A stretch of DNA of 64,000 nt from positions 30,540,001-30,604,000 of the forward strand of contig JAIVEN010000010.1 in assembly GCA_026686845.1 (NCBI GenBank), in the 5' to 3' direction. Shown here in pieces: positions 47,196 through 59,280 of this stretch. Origin of the DNA: Adenanthera pavonina (taxonomy: Eukaryota > Streptophyta > Magnoliopsida > Fabales > Fabaceae). The position numbers were made by a program, and so were the translations under genes. Below the pieces are notes generated by a model. It did no database searches, was not told where the DNA came from, and worked only from the letters and a program-made list of their open reading frames with translations. Every line of letters starts with the position of its first letter. The first letter of the stretch is position 1.

Positions 47196-49215
47196 TGTAT
47201 CCTACTACTTTTCCAAAAAAAACCCATAAAATATTTACATGGCCATATATCACCTTCATATTATACCATACTTTCACTAAGTCCTAAAGCAACATAAAAA
47301 CTTGAAGAAACATATTTATCATCAGATTTACAAATTTATACAAAAGGTCAAAGCTCATGAACAATGCTAACATTATCAAGCTAACTAACAAATTCTTTCT
47401 CCTTTCCTTTCTCTTCCTTGGAGGTCTTGCCATTGTTGATACCTAATCATGGTTGATATGTGGGAGGGTGAGATTCAAAGAATCTTAGTAGCTAACACCC
47501 AACATGCTATCATATCATCACATTAAGCATGAAAACATCAAGATAACATATTTTAAATACATTAACACATTTATGTCATATGAATTAATAAAATTTTTGA
47601 CAGAGTTTCATTTTGAAAAATGGAAATCCCAGGGTCTCAATGCCCCTCAATCAACTCAGCCAATACACATAAATCATCTCAACATATCATTACAATCATA
47701 TAACAAGGCATCAAACACAATGAAAACAAATATGATAATATAATGCAAGTATGGGAAATTAACTACCTTATAGCACTCCCTTGCTTTCCACACTTAATAC
47801 ACCACTTGTTGGGCCTCCTAACACTTCTTTGACCCTAATCATATCATCATTTAATCCATTTAGCCACTGATTTTCGAAATTATATAATATCATACACACT
47901 AAACCCTAACTTTTTCACTTAGTTTTCCTTTGATTTTTCTTTGTACAACACACTTGCTTTTAAAGTTTTGGACCATGAGGAATCCATTTTTGAGGTTAAA
48001 ATAATGAAATTCCAACTCTAAATACTCCCCCTGTTCTGACCTAAAATTGACACAAAATGGAAGAAAAAGATTTTCTTCAAAACACTTCAAACTGGCCATG
48101 GATTCTTGCTTCTAGTGGCTAGTCTAAGTTTTTCCCTAAGTTTATTAGTTCAAAAACTTATCCCCTTGCTAAATCACATTTTGGCTAAAACCCTAAGAGA
48201 AAGAGGAAGAAAATATACTTCATGAACCATGCTTTAAACACCATAAACTAGAAGCTTGGAGTAGTAGAAGACACTTACCAACTTGAGCTCTTGAACTTCC
48301 TCGAGTTTCCTCTTTTCCTTCTCTTTTTTCTCCCTTCTTCCTTGAGTTTTTCTTTTTTGGTTTGGTTCTGAAAATGGACGTGCAGAATGGTGAAAAAGTG
48401 AGTGGTTAAAAGACTTAATTAGGTGGCTTAAACATGATTACTTTTTGCTAATCCTTGATTACTTTATTACATACTTCTTTAAGAAGTATTCCAAGAAATA
48501 ATAAAATATTAAATAACATCACATGGCTGCTGAAAAGTCACGCATGAGAGAGCTCTAAGTGTCCTTTAATTGCTCAATTTTTTCAGATATATCTTGAATC
48601 GGATAATTTTTAATCATACCAATAAAACCACTTTTACTGAGATTTAACATTTTTGGACTACATGACTATTCTAATTTTATTTTTATTTTTCCATAATTAT
48701 TATGTTCCAAATGGTATCTGTGTATAGCTCACATCCTGTCCCAGTTACCTTTTAACCATCGGTAAGGCTCACAATTTACTGTTACTTTTGGATACTTGGC
48801 ATTGATTATTTCTTTATTCTTGAATATTAATCCTCAATGCCATATACAATTGGACTTTTCTGGTCGAGGGCTTCGTTCTGACAGTAATTTTTCATATTTA
48901 CAAAATTACCCTTGACTAAAGGTTAAATTATAATTTCTGAAATTTTCAGGTCATTAGGTGTAATTTTTCCAAGAACTTTTCTATTTCTTTCTTCCCCTCT
49001 TTTTATAAATTTAAGGATATGGATGTCATTATTAAAAATTTTTAGAGGCAAAAATATAATTTTCTTATTTTTTTATCCAACAAAAAAGAACACCTTTGTC
49101 CTTTTCACGCAAAACGGTGTTTATCCATTTTTACAAATTTCTTGTATATTTTACATTATCATTGGTTTTATCATTTTTTATTATTTAGTATATAGTAAAA
49201 TTTTAGGATATTACA
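47196..49215 (-). repeat. Tekay-type LTR in minus orientation (about 2.0 kb)
   Basis: On the minus strand it starts TGTAATATCCTAAAATTTTA at 49215 and appears to end with AGTAGGATACA at 47196. It shares with the LTRs at 4909 and 51127 the box CTCAAGTTGGTAAGTG (near 48280) and a TCTCACCCT stretch near 47470. No internal domain is attached on either side, so it may be a solo LTR. No target duplication was recognised and the 47196 edge is uncertain. Confidence 0.5.
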
Positions 49216-49224
49216 TAATCCAAG

Positions 49225-49490
49225 AAAGCCAATGATCGGAGGCTCCTGAAGCAAACGGCCACATCGAGGTTGGACGTGGAGAAGGCAATGTGAATGTATA
49301 GGTTTCACAAAGACGGCTTCAGAGAAGGACAACTTCACGCGGGGACTGGAAGCTTCAATGGAGAGCATGAATCTTTGACGGAGAGACGCCGGCAGTGAGC
49401 TTAAATGAACCATTGAGAACGAAGTGAGGCCACGGAGAAGGGTATAGAGCTCGTGTTCGGCTTCGCTCCATCAAGAGAACCCTTATGGTT
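49225..49490 (-). other. Gene-like 5' segment (unidentified), cut by the LTR
   Basis: Markedly GC-rich for the window. A minus-strand ATG at 49413 opens MVHLSSLPASLRQRFMLSIE, continuing with a Ser/Arg-rich stretch that resembles an organelle transit peptide. The frame runs into the LTR start at 49215. It lies beside the second set of CACTA sub-terminal repeats, so it may be a captured first exon or the element's own leader. The protein is not recognised. Confidence 0.35.
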
Positions 49491-49499
49491 TAAAATTTA

Positions 49500-49868
49500 A
49501 TTTTCTAATTATTAAATACCTTTAGATGGCATTTCCTAAGCAAACGTCATCTAAAGGTGATGTATTAGTTGGCGTTTGCTAATAAAATGCTAACTAATGT
49601 TTGTAATTTTTTTTAATTATTAAATATTTTTAGTTGGTGTTTTTTACCAAAACACCAACTATTGTTTTTTTAGATTTTTTTTTATTTTTAAATTATTTTA
49701 GTTGGCATTTACAAGGAAACGCCAACTAAGATGACCAACTTTTGTTAGCGTTTTCAAAGTAAACGCCAACTAAAATGTTTTTTTATTTTTTTTTGTCTCA
49801 CTTTAGTTGGTGTTTTCAAAAGAAATGCCAACTATTGAGCGCTAATAAATCCCAAAATTAGCTTAGTG
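49500..49868. repeat. Second CACTA-type sub-terminal repeat cluster and end
   Basis: Contains alternating TTAGTTGGCGTTT and AAACGCCAACTAA motifs like those of the 37996-47075 element. It closes with CCCAAAATTAGCTTAGTG, a decayed right terminus followed by AAT. No left end of its own was found. Confidence 0.7.
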
Positions 49869-49871
49869 AAT

Positions 49872-50930
49872 CTAAAAATAACAAATAAAATATGATGGAA
49901 GAAGTATATACCTTACTATTTTAAATAGAAAAGATAAAAATAATAATAATAAGTATACAAAAATTTGATTTCAAATGCAAAACTGTAAAAGTAAAAAAAA
50001 AAATTCATTAATTTGGATGCAGACGTCCCCTTATCTATTTGCTTTATTCTAGCATCATTTTGCATCCTCAACAAAACAGCAATATATAATAACAGTTTCA
50101 AGTGATTTTGACCTAAGATTTCAAAAACAATTACAAGATATAGTTGTGAAAGCTATCATTCACACTTACAGTATAATTCAACAAAAGTTAACGTTCCACC
50201 ACATATGAGATAGCAAACACATAACACATAACTTATAATTAACAAATACATATGCTGATGATCGCAGAAAGCCGTCCGATGTTTAGACAAAAAAAATTGT
50301 GATCCAAAACTATAGTATTGAAACTCCCCAAACGTTACCCAAAAAACAAAAAAAAAACAAACAAACAAATAAATAAAGATGATAACTTTGCCAAAATAAT
50401 GTTTGAGGGACTTGGTAAACTTTGTCATTTTACAGAAATCAGTATATATGTTACGCACACAATTGAATGAAGATAAGGTAATAAACTTGTCACCGACAAT
50501 TTTCATTCTTTTGAACTTGGACATTGAGGATTACAAAAAAGACACTAACATAGTTCGTTTAATACTACCTTTATTCCTTAATATAAAGGATAATTAAGAG
50601 AGTTTCTATATTTTAAAATATAAAGGACATAGAGTGTGACCACTCTATTTTGCCCGAGTACTAAATAAATTAAACCTTAAAATAAAAATAAAAATTAATT
50701 AATTAGTTAAAAATAATGGAAAGTATTCTAGCAAAAAAATCTTTTAATTGAAAGTCTTTGATAATTAATTACCCAAGTTTCTGGTTTAACAAGCTACTTA
50801 TCTTTCAAAAGAATAAAAAAAAATACGTAATTCATTTCAACAAAAAGAGATAATTATTTAAAAGGGGAATAATAATGAAATAAAAAAAATATAATGAAAG
50901 AAATTTTTAAATTAATTAATTAATCAACCT
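49872..50930. other. Gap: AT-rich DNA
   Basis: No gene recognised; low-complexity AT sequence with poly-A runs. Confidence 0.6.
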
Positions 50931-51126
50931 TTGGCTAAACGTTGTGTTTCAGCCAAAGCTAAGTCTGAGCCCCAATTGAAAGGCTCAGACACGAGACAAA
51001 CACAAGAGGCCATGTACGAGATGAGAGAACAGAGGGAGCGTGGTGAGATAGAGAGGGAGCTAGGGCTCGAGTGTGAAGAAAGGAGTGAGCTAGAGAGAGC
51101 AAAATTAAGTGAAGCTCAGGTTCGAG
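50931..51126. other. GC-richer unassigned segment before the LTR
   Basis: An open frame rich in Glu/Arg (MAKRCVSAKAKSEPQLKGSD, then ERG/EREL repeats) overlaps a purine-rich stretch. The composition suggests low complexity rather than a gene. It directly precedes the LTR start at 51127. Confidence 0.3.
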
Positions 51127-53862
51127 TGTAATAACCCTCAACATCAACTCTAAGAAAGACTTAATTGAATGGTGCAAGACCGGAGGGACCAAGACCAGAG
51201 AAGGAGTCAAATTGAGCAAGGAAGCAAAATTGGTAATGAGGTCGTGGCGATGTGCAGGGTCACTGCGGTAAGATATGCTGAATTGGGCTTCAAGGCCAAG
51301 TCAATTGGCACTGACGCCGCGACGAGCTTAAGTGGTGCCATGGCACCAATCAAGAAATATGTTTAAATCAGAAGTCGAACCAGTAGCCAGAAGAAGAGAA
51401 AAATGAAAGGAAAAGAAGGAGCTACACTAGGGTTTCACATTTTCTACTTTGGAGCTCGATTTCTAGCGCTTGGAAGCTTAAATCTTGTTGGTAAATCATC
51501 CTTTACCTTTCCTCTTCGTTTTTCTTCAAGTTGTTCAGTGATTTTCTTGGATTTGGTTAGGGTCCGACTTAGGTTGCGTTTCTACCGATTAATCTATGTT
51601 TAAATGCTTTATTGATGTAGTATTGGATGTTTTTAAATTCTAGGTTAAGGATTTTAAGTGTTTAAGTGATATTTCCTAAACCCTAACCCTTAAATCTTGG
51701 TATTATTGGGAATCCAAATCTATGGGAACATAATCATGGTTTTATGGATTGTTTTAGGTGTTTTGATGTATGGGCTTATATTGGGAAGCTTTGTTTCAAC
51801 AGGGTTGTGCTTTGAGTTGGCAATTGTATATGCTAAGGATTGTGAATTTGTGATGGTAATGAGAATTTGATGATGTATATGTTGTAATATTGCTCAATTG
51901 GGATCTGTTGACTTCGGGTTATAATTAGAAAGTGTTGAATTGGTTGTGGTTGCCTTCTTTGGCTTATCGAGGTGTCAAGTGGGTTGAATAGTTGAGGTAA
52001 CCGGGGTGTTCTGTTCATGTCTTCTAATTAATTATATATGTTTAGTCCTTTTCATATCATGATATGCATGCTTTATATATATGTTTTGCTCTTTCACATT
52101 ATGATATGCCTCATAACTTGAATATGATTGTTCCTTTTTATATCATGATATGTGCAGCTACATGGCTAATGAGTTTCCTATCCTTATCCTGTTTTACGAT
52201 AAAAATGGTTGTTGGTATTCATGAATATATAACAATACAAATATGATGTTATTACCAAGTTATTGGTTATGATGCACCCCATGCTTTGTTATACACTTTA
52301 TTATAGCATGCTAGCATGATAGAAATAATACATGTGTTGATATGTTAGCATGTATTGGGTATTGTCACATGGTACACATTGTATAGATATATGGTTTAGG
52401 TGACAATGCTCTATATATCACGTGGTACATCAATCCACCAAATAACACACAAGGCCTTATGTTTAGGTGGTATATCTTATGTTATTCCGGTCGCTAAATA
52501 GTCATTCTATGATTGGAAGACTCAGGTAGCTATGAAATAAGGTGCACATTCTCTAAATAGCCACCAATTCAAGTGGTTCAAAGGAAGGAGAGCCATGGTC
52601 TAACCTTTGGGACAATGGCCTTTGGCCGTGTCATGACCATTGGAAGGAGAGCCGAGTGGTGACCTCGGAATTAGTCATCGCCACTAGTTAAGGTTACCTT
52701 GTCACAGTAACTAGCTCATGGTTCTATTCATGTATTGATGGGTGTTATGTCTGCATATCATGCACGTTACATTTATATTGATTATTACATTTGATTACTA
52801 TTATGGAAGCATCTATGTATGTTTGTATATGTGTAAACCCCTGGTTGCTTGGATATATGTCTCACCCTATAGCTAACAATTCTCAAGTGAATGATCTAGC
52901 ACTAGTATGGAAATGACCAAGGAGTGCTTGGGAAAGAAGGATTGAGAGTACTCATAGGTATTAGGGTTTACCCCCTCCTTGTTATTATTGTTTGGGTTAT
53001 ATTGTTAGTAAAGTGACATTCCTACTGTTGTGTAATGTTTTGTGTACCTAACTTATCTCTATTTTTCTGTGTTCAAATTATTGTGTGGCCTCTCTTATAC
53101 TCTCTATGTTTGGTGTATGACCCTTTGTTTGTTGATGGACTTATGGTTATTCTTATGGTGTGATGAATGTCAATTATGTTCTATGGGTGGCATGTGGTGT
53201 TCTCAATTTCTAATGTTTGATTGAGTTGGATTTGAGATTGGTGACTCCAACTACCTTTGAGTTTGTATGTCCGAATTATGATCCCTGTATGGTTATTGGC
53301 TCCTTGGTGTATGAAATAGGCATATAGCCTATTAGTTTGATTTTGGGTTCAAGGGGGGTCAAAATGAGGAGGAGTGGTTTTTTCAGGTTAAAACCTTCTT
53401 GGATGTGTTCCTTATGTCTTGTGTGACTTGTTGGAAGCGTTTATAGGAGCTAATTGCCCATTGGTAGCAATTCGAGGTGTTTGGTTCTTGATTTTAGTCA
53501 AAAAGTGACCAATTTGCTTTTGTGCGTCCAAAATCTCCAGATGGAGGTATTTTGAAGTGTGGTTAGTGTTTATGGTTAGAATGTGATTAGATTGACTTAT
53601 AAGATTTGGAATTGAGTCAATCAGTAGCTGCAACGCAAAGTTATGCACGTTGGAAGTTCATTAAATGCATTAGCAAATTGCTGATGCAGGTTTTGTCATT
53701 GTCGCCATAATCGTGACCATGGCTCCATGCATCTATGTTTCCATTCTCATTTCCTCTAGAGACATTCTTCATAGCTGCGTCACTCTAATTTTTTTGTCTT
53801 CTCTTCCTCATTTTGAAGTATTTTGGGCATTTTTGGGGTTTGTGAGCATAAGGTGTTATATA
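51127..53862 (+). repeat. 5' LTR of a Tekay-type gypsy element (2.7 kb)
   Basis: Starts TGTAATAACCCTCAACATC and ends near AAGGTGTTATATA. It is recognisably related along its length to the LTR at 4909-7364: GAGGTAACCGGGGTGTTCTG, AAGGAGAGCCATGGTC, the ATTGACTTATAAGA...GAGTCAATCAG stretch and AAAGTTATGCACGTTGGAAG occur in the same order. It is followed by a primer-site remnant, so it is a 5' LTR and not a solo LTR. Confidence 0.8.
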
Positions 53863-53865
53863 TTT

Positions 53866-53877
53866 TGATATTAGAAC
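53866..53877 (+). promoter_or_regulatory. Decayed tRNA-iMet primer-binding site
   Basis: TGATATTAGAAC differs from the standard TGGTATCAGAGC by three transitions (two G-to-A, one C-to-T). It lies 3 bp after the LTR end. Confidence 0.65.
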
Positions 53878-54243
53878 AATGGTTCAGGCCATTGTTTCTC
53901 TTCCATGTCATGTTTATGTTGGAACTTTACTTGTCTTATGGTTGTGTACTCTCATACTCCTTAGTTTCTTACTAGACTGGAATCTCAATATTTGAATTTT
54001 ATTGCTACTATGTATAGATCACTAGTGGCTAGATGTGGCAGGCCTAACAATAATGAACTTCTAAGGGAGATGCATGCAATGATCCCGGGCTTGAGCGACC
54101 ATGTCTGTATTGAATTAAGTGTTTTGATGATTCTAAACCAACCTTCGAGAGCTTGGAGAGAAGATATCAAAGGTGTACAAAATGTCTCAAGTGAAGAAAT
54201 TCAAGAAAAACAAGCAGAAGAATAGATGTAGAATATCTAACAG
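53878..54243 (+). pseudogene. Truncated gag start of the Tekay-type element
   Basis: About 370 bp of internal sequence. The open frame from 53992 contains SLVARCGRPNNNE, which fits the basic R-S-P-V-A-R-R-G-R-P start of Tekay-type gag after a few transitions. It is cut at 54243 by the Ty1/copia LTR; any continuation would lie beyond the window end. Confidence 0.45.
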
Positions 54244-55767
54244 TGTTTAAATTGAGTAAAAAACTTTGAATTGGCAAAAAAATGTTTTAAAACTATGATT
54301 TTATGTTAATTTATGGAATATTTGAAAAACACCCATTAACAGACGAAGTTTGAAAGGTTAATACTGATCTGCTATTTTAAAAATTCGAACTTTGGTTTTG
54401 GAAATTCGAATTTCGAAATGCAAATGAACAAGTCTGAAAAGAGCCTTCTTTGACAGACGAACTTTGACTACAGAAATTTCAACTTTGAAACAAGTCTGAA
54501 AAGAGCCTTCTCTGACAGACGAACTTCAGCTTTTGAAAATTTGAATTTCTGACAAAACACAATTCATGAAAAATGAAAAATTCATCTAAGGATATGTCAA
54601 AGTTCATCTGAAAACAAAGTTTAAAATGAGTTACAAGATAGCCTACTGACTGACGAACTTTGATATTGAAAATTCAAACTTTAAAAACAAAGCTTGCAAG
54701 TCTGTTATGACAATCTGTTGTCATACGAATATTGGTATCTAGAAATTCAGATTTTGAACTAAGTTTGATAAGAGTTCTCTCTGACAGATGAACTTTGAAT
54801 CTTGAAAATTTGAATTTCGAAATGATGAACTATTATGCCTTATTGAGCTGCCCACTGACAGATGAATTTTGGAGCGCCAAAATTCGAACTTCGAAGGCAC
54901 TGTAACAATTTGGGACTACTGTTCACACTTTTAAGAAGAACTTTTAACTTGAAAATTCGTATGTTCCAACACAGAAAAATTTCTCAATGATGAAAATTTA
55001 AACTTTGATTTTTAACATACGAACTTTGAAATTTAACGTTGAAGTCTTTAGCTTTTGGCCTCCTCGAAATTCGTCTGTTGACCAACCAAAATTCGAACTT
55101 TGAATGTCAGAAGCATTAAATGTGGTTGGTGAATGGATAGTTTTTTAGAGTAACCATTAGGTAACTTCTTCAACGGATAAATTTTGTTTCTAACGTATAG
55201 TTAAGACCTAAATCTATAAATATAATATCATTTGAAGTTGTGGATTTAGATTTTAACATTGTACATACTAAAACTTTGTCAAATTCTCAGCTTAAAGTCT
55301 CTTACTCTCATACTTCAGACTTCTGCACTTAAACTTTTATATACACTCTACATTAGAGAGTTCATTCTTGTAATCAATCTTATCTTCATCTGGAAGAAAG
55401 ATTTTTCCTGTGAGGGGTTATCACAGGGGATTTGGAAAGCACTTAGTCAAAATACAAAGAGAGAGAAGTTGCAAGCTCTAAGAACAGAGCAATAAAGTTG
55501 TATTAAGACAATTGCAAGAAGCCCACTGAATTCTTACAGGATAATAGAAAATCTCAAGTAGTAGCTTGGGGACCGGACGTAGGTCAAGATAGAGAGACCG
55601 AACCAGGATAAATATCTGTGTCTACTCTTCTCCTTTACTGCTTTTACATTGTTATTATATTGTACTTTGTTTTACAGTCTCTTTTTGTCTTCACTATACT
55701 CTTGACTTTTGCAGAAATTTTAGTTTTCCCAATTCAATTGCTTCTTGGGAAGCCAGCATATCTAACA
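54244..55767 (+). repeat. 5' LTR of the copia element (about 1.5 kb)
   Basis: The right edge ...TATCTAACA lies 2 bp before the primer site and is secure. The left edge TGTTTAAATTGAG at 54244 is inferred from the imperfect TGTT/AACA inversion. The LTR contains many degenerate copies of GACAGACGAACTTTGA and AAAATTCGAACTTTGAA between 54330 and 55110. Because the 3' LTR is outside, the left edge could not be checked. Confidence 0.65.
55214..55223 (+). promoter_or_regulatory. TATA box of the copia LTR
   Basis: TATAAATATA in an otherwise mixed-composition stretch, about 550 bp before the LTR end. Transcription would start roughly 30 bp downstream. Confidence 0.6.
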
Positions 55768-55769
55768 AG

Positions 55770-55781
55770 TGGTATCAGAGC
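55770..55781 (+). promoter_or_regulatory. tRNA-iMet primer-binding site
   Basis: Exact TGGTATCAGAGC, 2 bp after the LTR end AACA. It is standard for plant Ty1/copia elements. Confidence 0.95.
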
Positions 55782-55822
55782 CCGAATTCCCAAACAAAAG
55801 ATCTAACAGTCCTGAAAATTCA

Positions 55823-57608
55823 ATGGCTGGCTTTGGAAAAAGTATACTACCTGAGGGAAACAACACAAGCAGACCACCTGGCTTTAATGGAGAACGCTAT
55901 GGATTCTAGAAGATGAGAATGCAGATCTATCTCCAGTCCATTGATCTAGACATTTGGTCTATCATCCAAAAGGGAGACTTTGTCCCAATGAAGCTGTAGG
56001 ATGATAGAAAATACAAGGAGAAGCCAGAAGACGAATGGAATGAGGAAGACAGGAGAAGAGTCTTGCTAAACTTTAAGGAAAAATACTGCTTGGTCAATGC
56101 ATTAAACCAAGATGAATTCTACAGAGTATCACAATGTTCTACAGCCAAGAGTATGTGGGACACTTTAGAAATCACTCATGAAGGAACCAGTGGAGTCAGA
56201 GAAAATAAATTGAACTCCTGCATTGGTGAATACGAAAGCTTTAGAATGGTTGAAGGAGAAAGCATCAAAGAGCTGCAAAAGAGATTCACCCTTATTATGA
56301 ATCAATTGAAGAGTCTTGGCAAAGAGTACACCCAGCCGGAGAAGGTGAGAAAAATCCTTAGAGCTCTTCCTCTGGAATGGCAACCCAAAGTAACAGCAAT
56401 AAAGGAAGCTAGAGGAGAATCAATGGCCTCTGTCATAACCCTCTTCAGTAGTCTTGAAGAATATAAGGGAAAGATAAAAGCTCTCAAGGAAGCATGATAG
56501 GACAGGAAAAAAAAAGGTCTTGCTCTGAAAGCTGCTGAAGAAAAGGAAGAATAATCTGATGATGGAGATGAATTAGATGAAGAAACTCTAGCTATAATGG
56601 TCAGAAAATTCGGAAGATTCTACAATAAGAAGAGAAATAAAAGATTCGTCAAGAAAGGAGTAGCATCAGATAACAAGAAAGATGGAAAAGAGTCTGTCCT
56701 CTGCTACGAATGCAAAAAATAAGGGCACATCGAATGGGATTGTCCACAATTCCTAAAGAAGCAAGAGAAGGAAAAGAAAGTTGCTGACAAGAGCAAGAAG
56801 AAGAGGGCATACATCTCATCAATCTGGGACAACAGCTCAGATGAAGAAGATGAAATTGCCAATATCTGCTTGACGGCACTTGCATCAAAAGAAACTCAAG
56901 TTCCATCCATCAGTGATCATGAGGATGAGGTATATGAATCTGAACCTTCCTATTCTAAATTACTTGATGCATTTCATGAATTGCATGATGAATTTATTAA
57001 AATAGCTAAAGAACTGAGACAAGCTAAGAAAAGTATTAATAAGCTAGAATCTCAGTGCAGTAGATCTAACATCACATCTTTGCATAAATTTGAATCTGCC
57101 TACTGTACATCATGTATTAAATTGAAGCAAACTAATGACTATCTACTGAAAGGAATGGCTAGACTTACTAAGGGTAAAGATATGTTGTTTGCTTTAATGG
57201 GAAGTCAGAGAATCACATAAGAAAAAGCTGGACTTGGCTATGACCCTTGTGCAGTAAAGGAAAGAATTAAAAATCAAAATCAAAATATGTATTTGAGGCA
57301 TTTTGTGCTTATTAACGGGCATAAAAAGAAAGATCACACTTTAAATCACATTGAGTCCTATGATCAACTAAAATATGTGAAACAAAAATATTATTTGTAT
57401 TATTTTCTTCCTACATCACAATCTAGCAGCCCTTTCACCACATGTCACTTCTGTAACAAGAAGGGACATATCTCCAGTTCATGTGCATTGAAGAAAAATG
57501 GACTTAACAGGAAGGTAAAATGGGTTCCCAAAGATACACTTGTATCTAGGGAAAATGCCACTGACAGAAAAGGACCCAAGCAAATTTGGGTACCTAAAAG
57601 AAAACTCT
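55823..57608 (+). pseudogene. Copia gag with two zinc knuckles
   Basis: Starts MAGFGKSILPEGNNTSRPPG. A single frame (frame 2) continues for 1.8 kb. The N-terminal half is the UBN2-type copia gag fold (YCLVNALNQDEFYRVSQCST). A zinc knuckle CYECKK-stop-GHIEWDC lies near 56701-56745, a coiled-coil-like region at 56930-57060, and a second knuckle CHFCNKKGHISSSC near 57442-57483, followed by KWVPK and QIWVPKR motifs. Stops include TAGs near 55907 and 55997, TGA at 56495, a TAA near 56552, a TAA inside the first knuckle and a TAA after QRIT. Gag would form the virus-like particle. Confidence 0.88.
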
Positions 57609-57639
57609 GAACTTTATTTTACAGATCTGTCTTAAAACA

Positions 57640-58235
57640 AGAAAGAGCAACAAATGGTATATGGACAATGCCTACTCAAGTCACATGACTGGTGATAAGA
57701 AGAAGTTCATCACCCTTAGAGATAAAAAGGGAGGAAAGGTACCTTTGGAGGTGATCAATACGGCAAAATAGTTGGAATTGGCATTATGGGCAAGAATCCA
57801 GAAACATCTATTGAAGAAGTGTTATTTGTAATTGGCCTCAATCACAATCTATTGAACATGAGTCAGACATGTGACAAAGGTAACTGGGTACTATTTGACT
57901 CAAAATTTTGCCTGGTCATCCGAAAAAGTGATCACAAAGTAATCCTTAAAGCTCAAAGGGATGGTGACTGCTATACTATTGACCTTGATGAACTTCCTTC
58001 CTTAGACTCTGTTTGTCTAATTAGTCAGGATAATGATAGTTGGCTATGGCATAGAAGATTAGGACATGTTAACATGAACTAACTATCAAAACTAGTTAAG
58101 AATAAGTTAGTCACTGGCTTACCAAAAATCTCTTTCGAAAAGGACAAAAAATGTGATCCATGTGTTAAAGAAAAACAAATTAAATCACCTTTTAAATCAA
58201 AAAATGTAGTCACCACCTCTAGACCACTGCAACTA
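57640..58235 (+). pseudogene. Copia protease and pre-integrase region
   Basis: The protease motif reads WYMDNAYSSHMTGDKKKF near 57656-57708, where D-S-G-C-S is usual, so the catalytic triplet is damaged. Frame 3 from 57786 contains the gag-pre-integrase domain, with the start of the integrase HHCC finger in LWHRRLGHVNMN near 58047, a stop, and C-x2-C in CDPCVKEKQ near 58153. At least one frameshift separates it from gag. Confidence 0.8.
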
Positions 58236-58799
58236 TTGCATATGGATCTGATTGGTCTATCTAGAGTAAAAAGCATTGGTGGAAATTTATATATTCTTGT
58301 GATTGTGAATGATTACTCTAGCTTTACCTGGACTTTGTTTCTTTCTTCCAAAAGTGAAACATTTGATGCATTTATAACCTTAGCTAAGAAAGTGCAAAAT
58401 GAGAAAAGTATTTCTATTATATCTATTAAGTCTGATCATAGAGGAGAGTTTGAAAATTCATACTTTTTGGAGTACTGTGAGGAACATGGAATTGATCACA
58501 ACTTCTCAGCTCCAAGAACTCCTCAGCAAAATGGAGTGGTAGAAAGGAAGAACAGAACAATTGGAGAGATGGCAAGAGCAATGCTGAATGAAAAGGAGCT
58601 CTCTCAAGTATTCTGGGTTGATGCAGTAAACACAGCAAGTTACATCATAAACAGAGCCTATATCAGACTAATTCTGGGGAAGACTCCTTATGAGCTGTAC
58701 AAAGGAAGAAAGTTAAATCTTTTACATCTGCATGTGTTCAGTTGTAAATATTTTATCCACAACAATGGAAAGGAGAATCTAATGAAGGTATATTTCTAG
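58236..58799 (+). pseudogene. Copia integrase catalytic core
   Basis: DDE residues are present: Asp in LHMDLIGLSR (near 58245), Asp in SIKSDHRGEFEN (near 58434) and Glu in PQQNGVVERKNRTIGEMARA (near 58545). The open stretch runs 188 codons before a stop at 58797. It inserts the cDNA into the genome. The core looks intact, but the flanking frames are broken. Confidence 0.92.
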
Positions 58800-59280
58800 A
58801 CTATTCTAGTAGGAGTAAAGCATATAAAATTTTTAATAAGAAGACTAAATTTATAGAGGAATCTGTACATGTTGTGTTTATTGAAAATGAAACAGTTTCC
58901 AAGTATGTTACTGATGAAGATGATCTTATTTTGAATTTTAAGAACTTAGATATTTTTGAAAAAGGTAAAACTAAACCTCCAAAAATATCTGAATCTATTA
59001 ACATAGAAGAAGATATTCAGGAGAAAGATTTTGAGGTTAAGAATAATGAAGATATGTCTGAAGAACTTCCCAGAGCTTGGAGATATCAAATGAATCATCC
59101 TGTTGATCAAGTGATTGGGGATGTTCAAGAGAAAGTTAAAACCAGAAAACAGCTAAGAGACCAAATGATTAACTGCGCTTTCATTTCTCAAATTAAACCT
59201 AAGTGTACTGAAGAAGCCTTAACTGATGAATATTGGATTCTGGCCATGCAAGATGAAATAAAGATGAATTAAATCAGTTT
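58800..59280 (+). pseudogene. Integrase C-terminal / linker region
   Basis: Open from 58874 to 59272 with an acidic composition (ESINIEEDIQEKDFEVKNNE) and PRAWRYQMNHPVDQVIGDVQ, the conserved stretch just before copia reverse transcriptase. The start of the RT domain (EALTDEYWILAMQDEI) is included. A stop and frame change follow. Confidence 0.8.

Noticed and set aside
50931..51219. Overlapping Glu/Arg-rich (plus) and Leu/Ser-rich (minus) ORFs at 51 kb
   Set aside because: Low-complexity purine-rich DNA at the LTR border; neither frame resembles a protein family.
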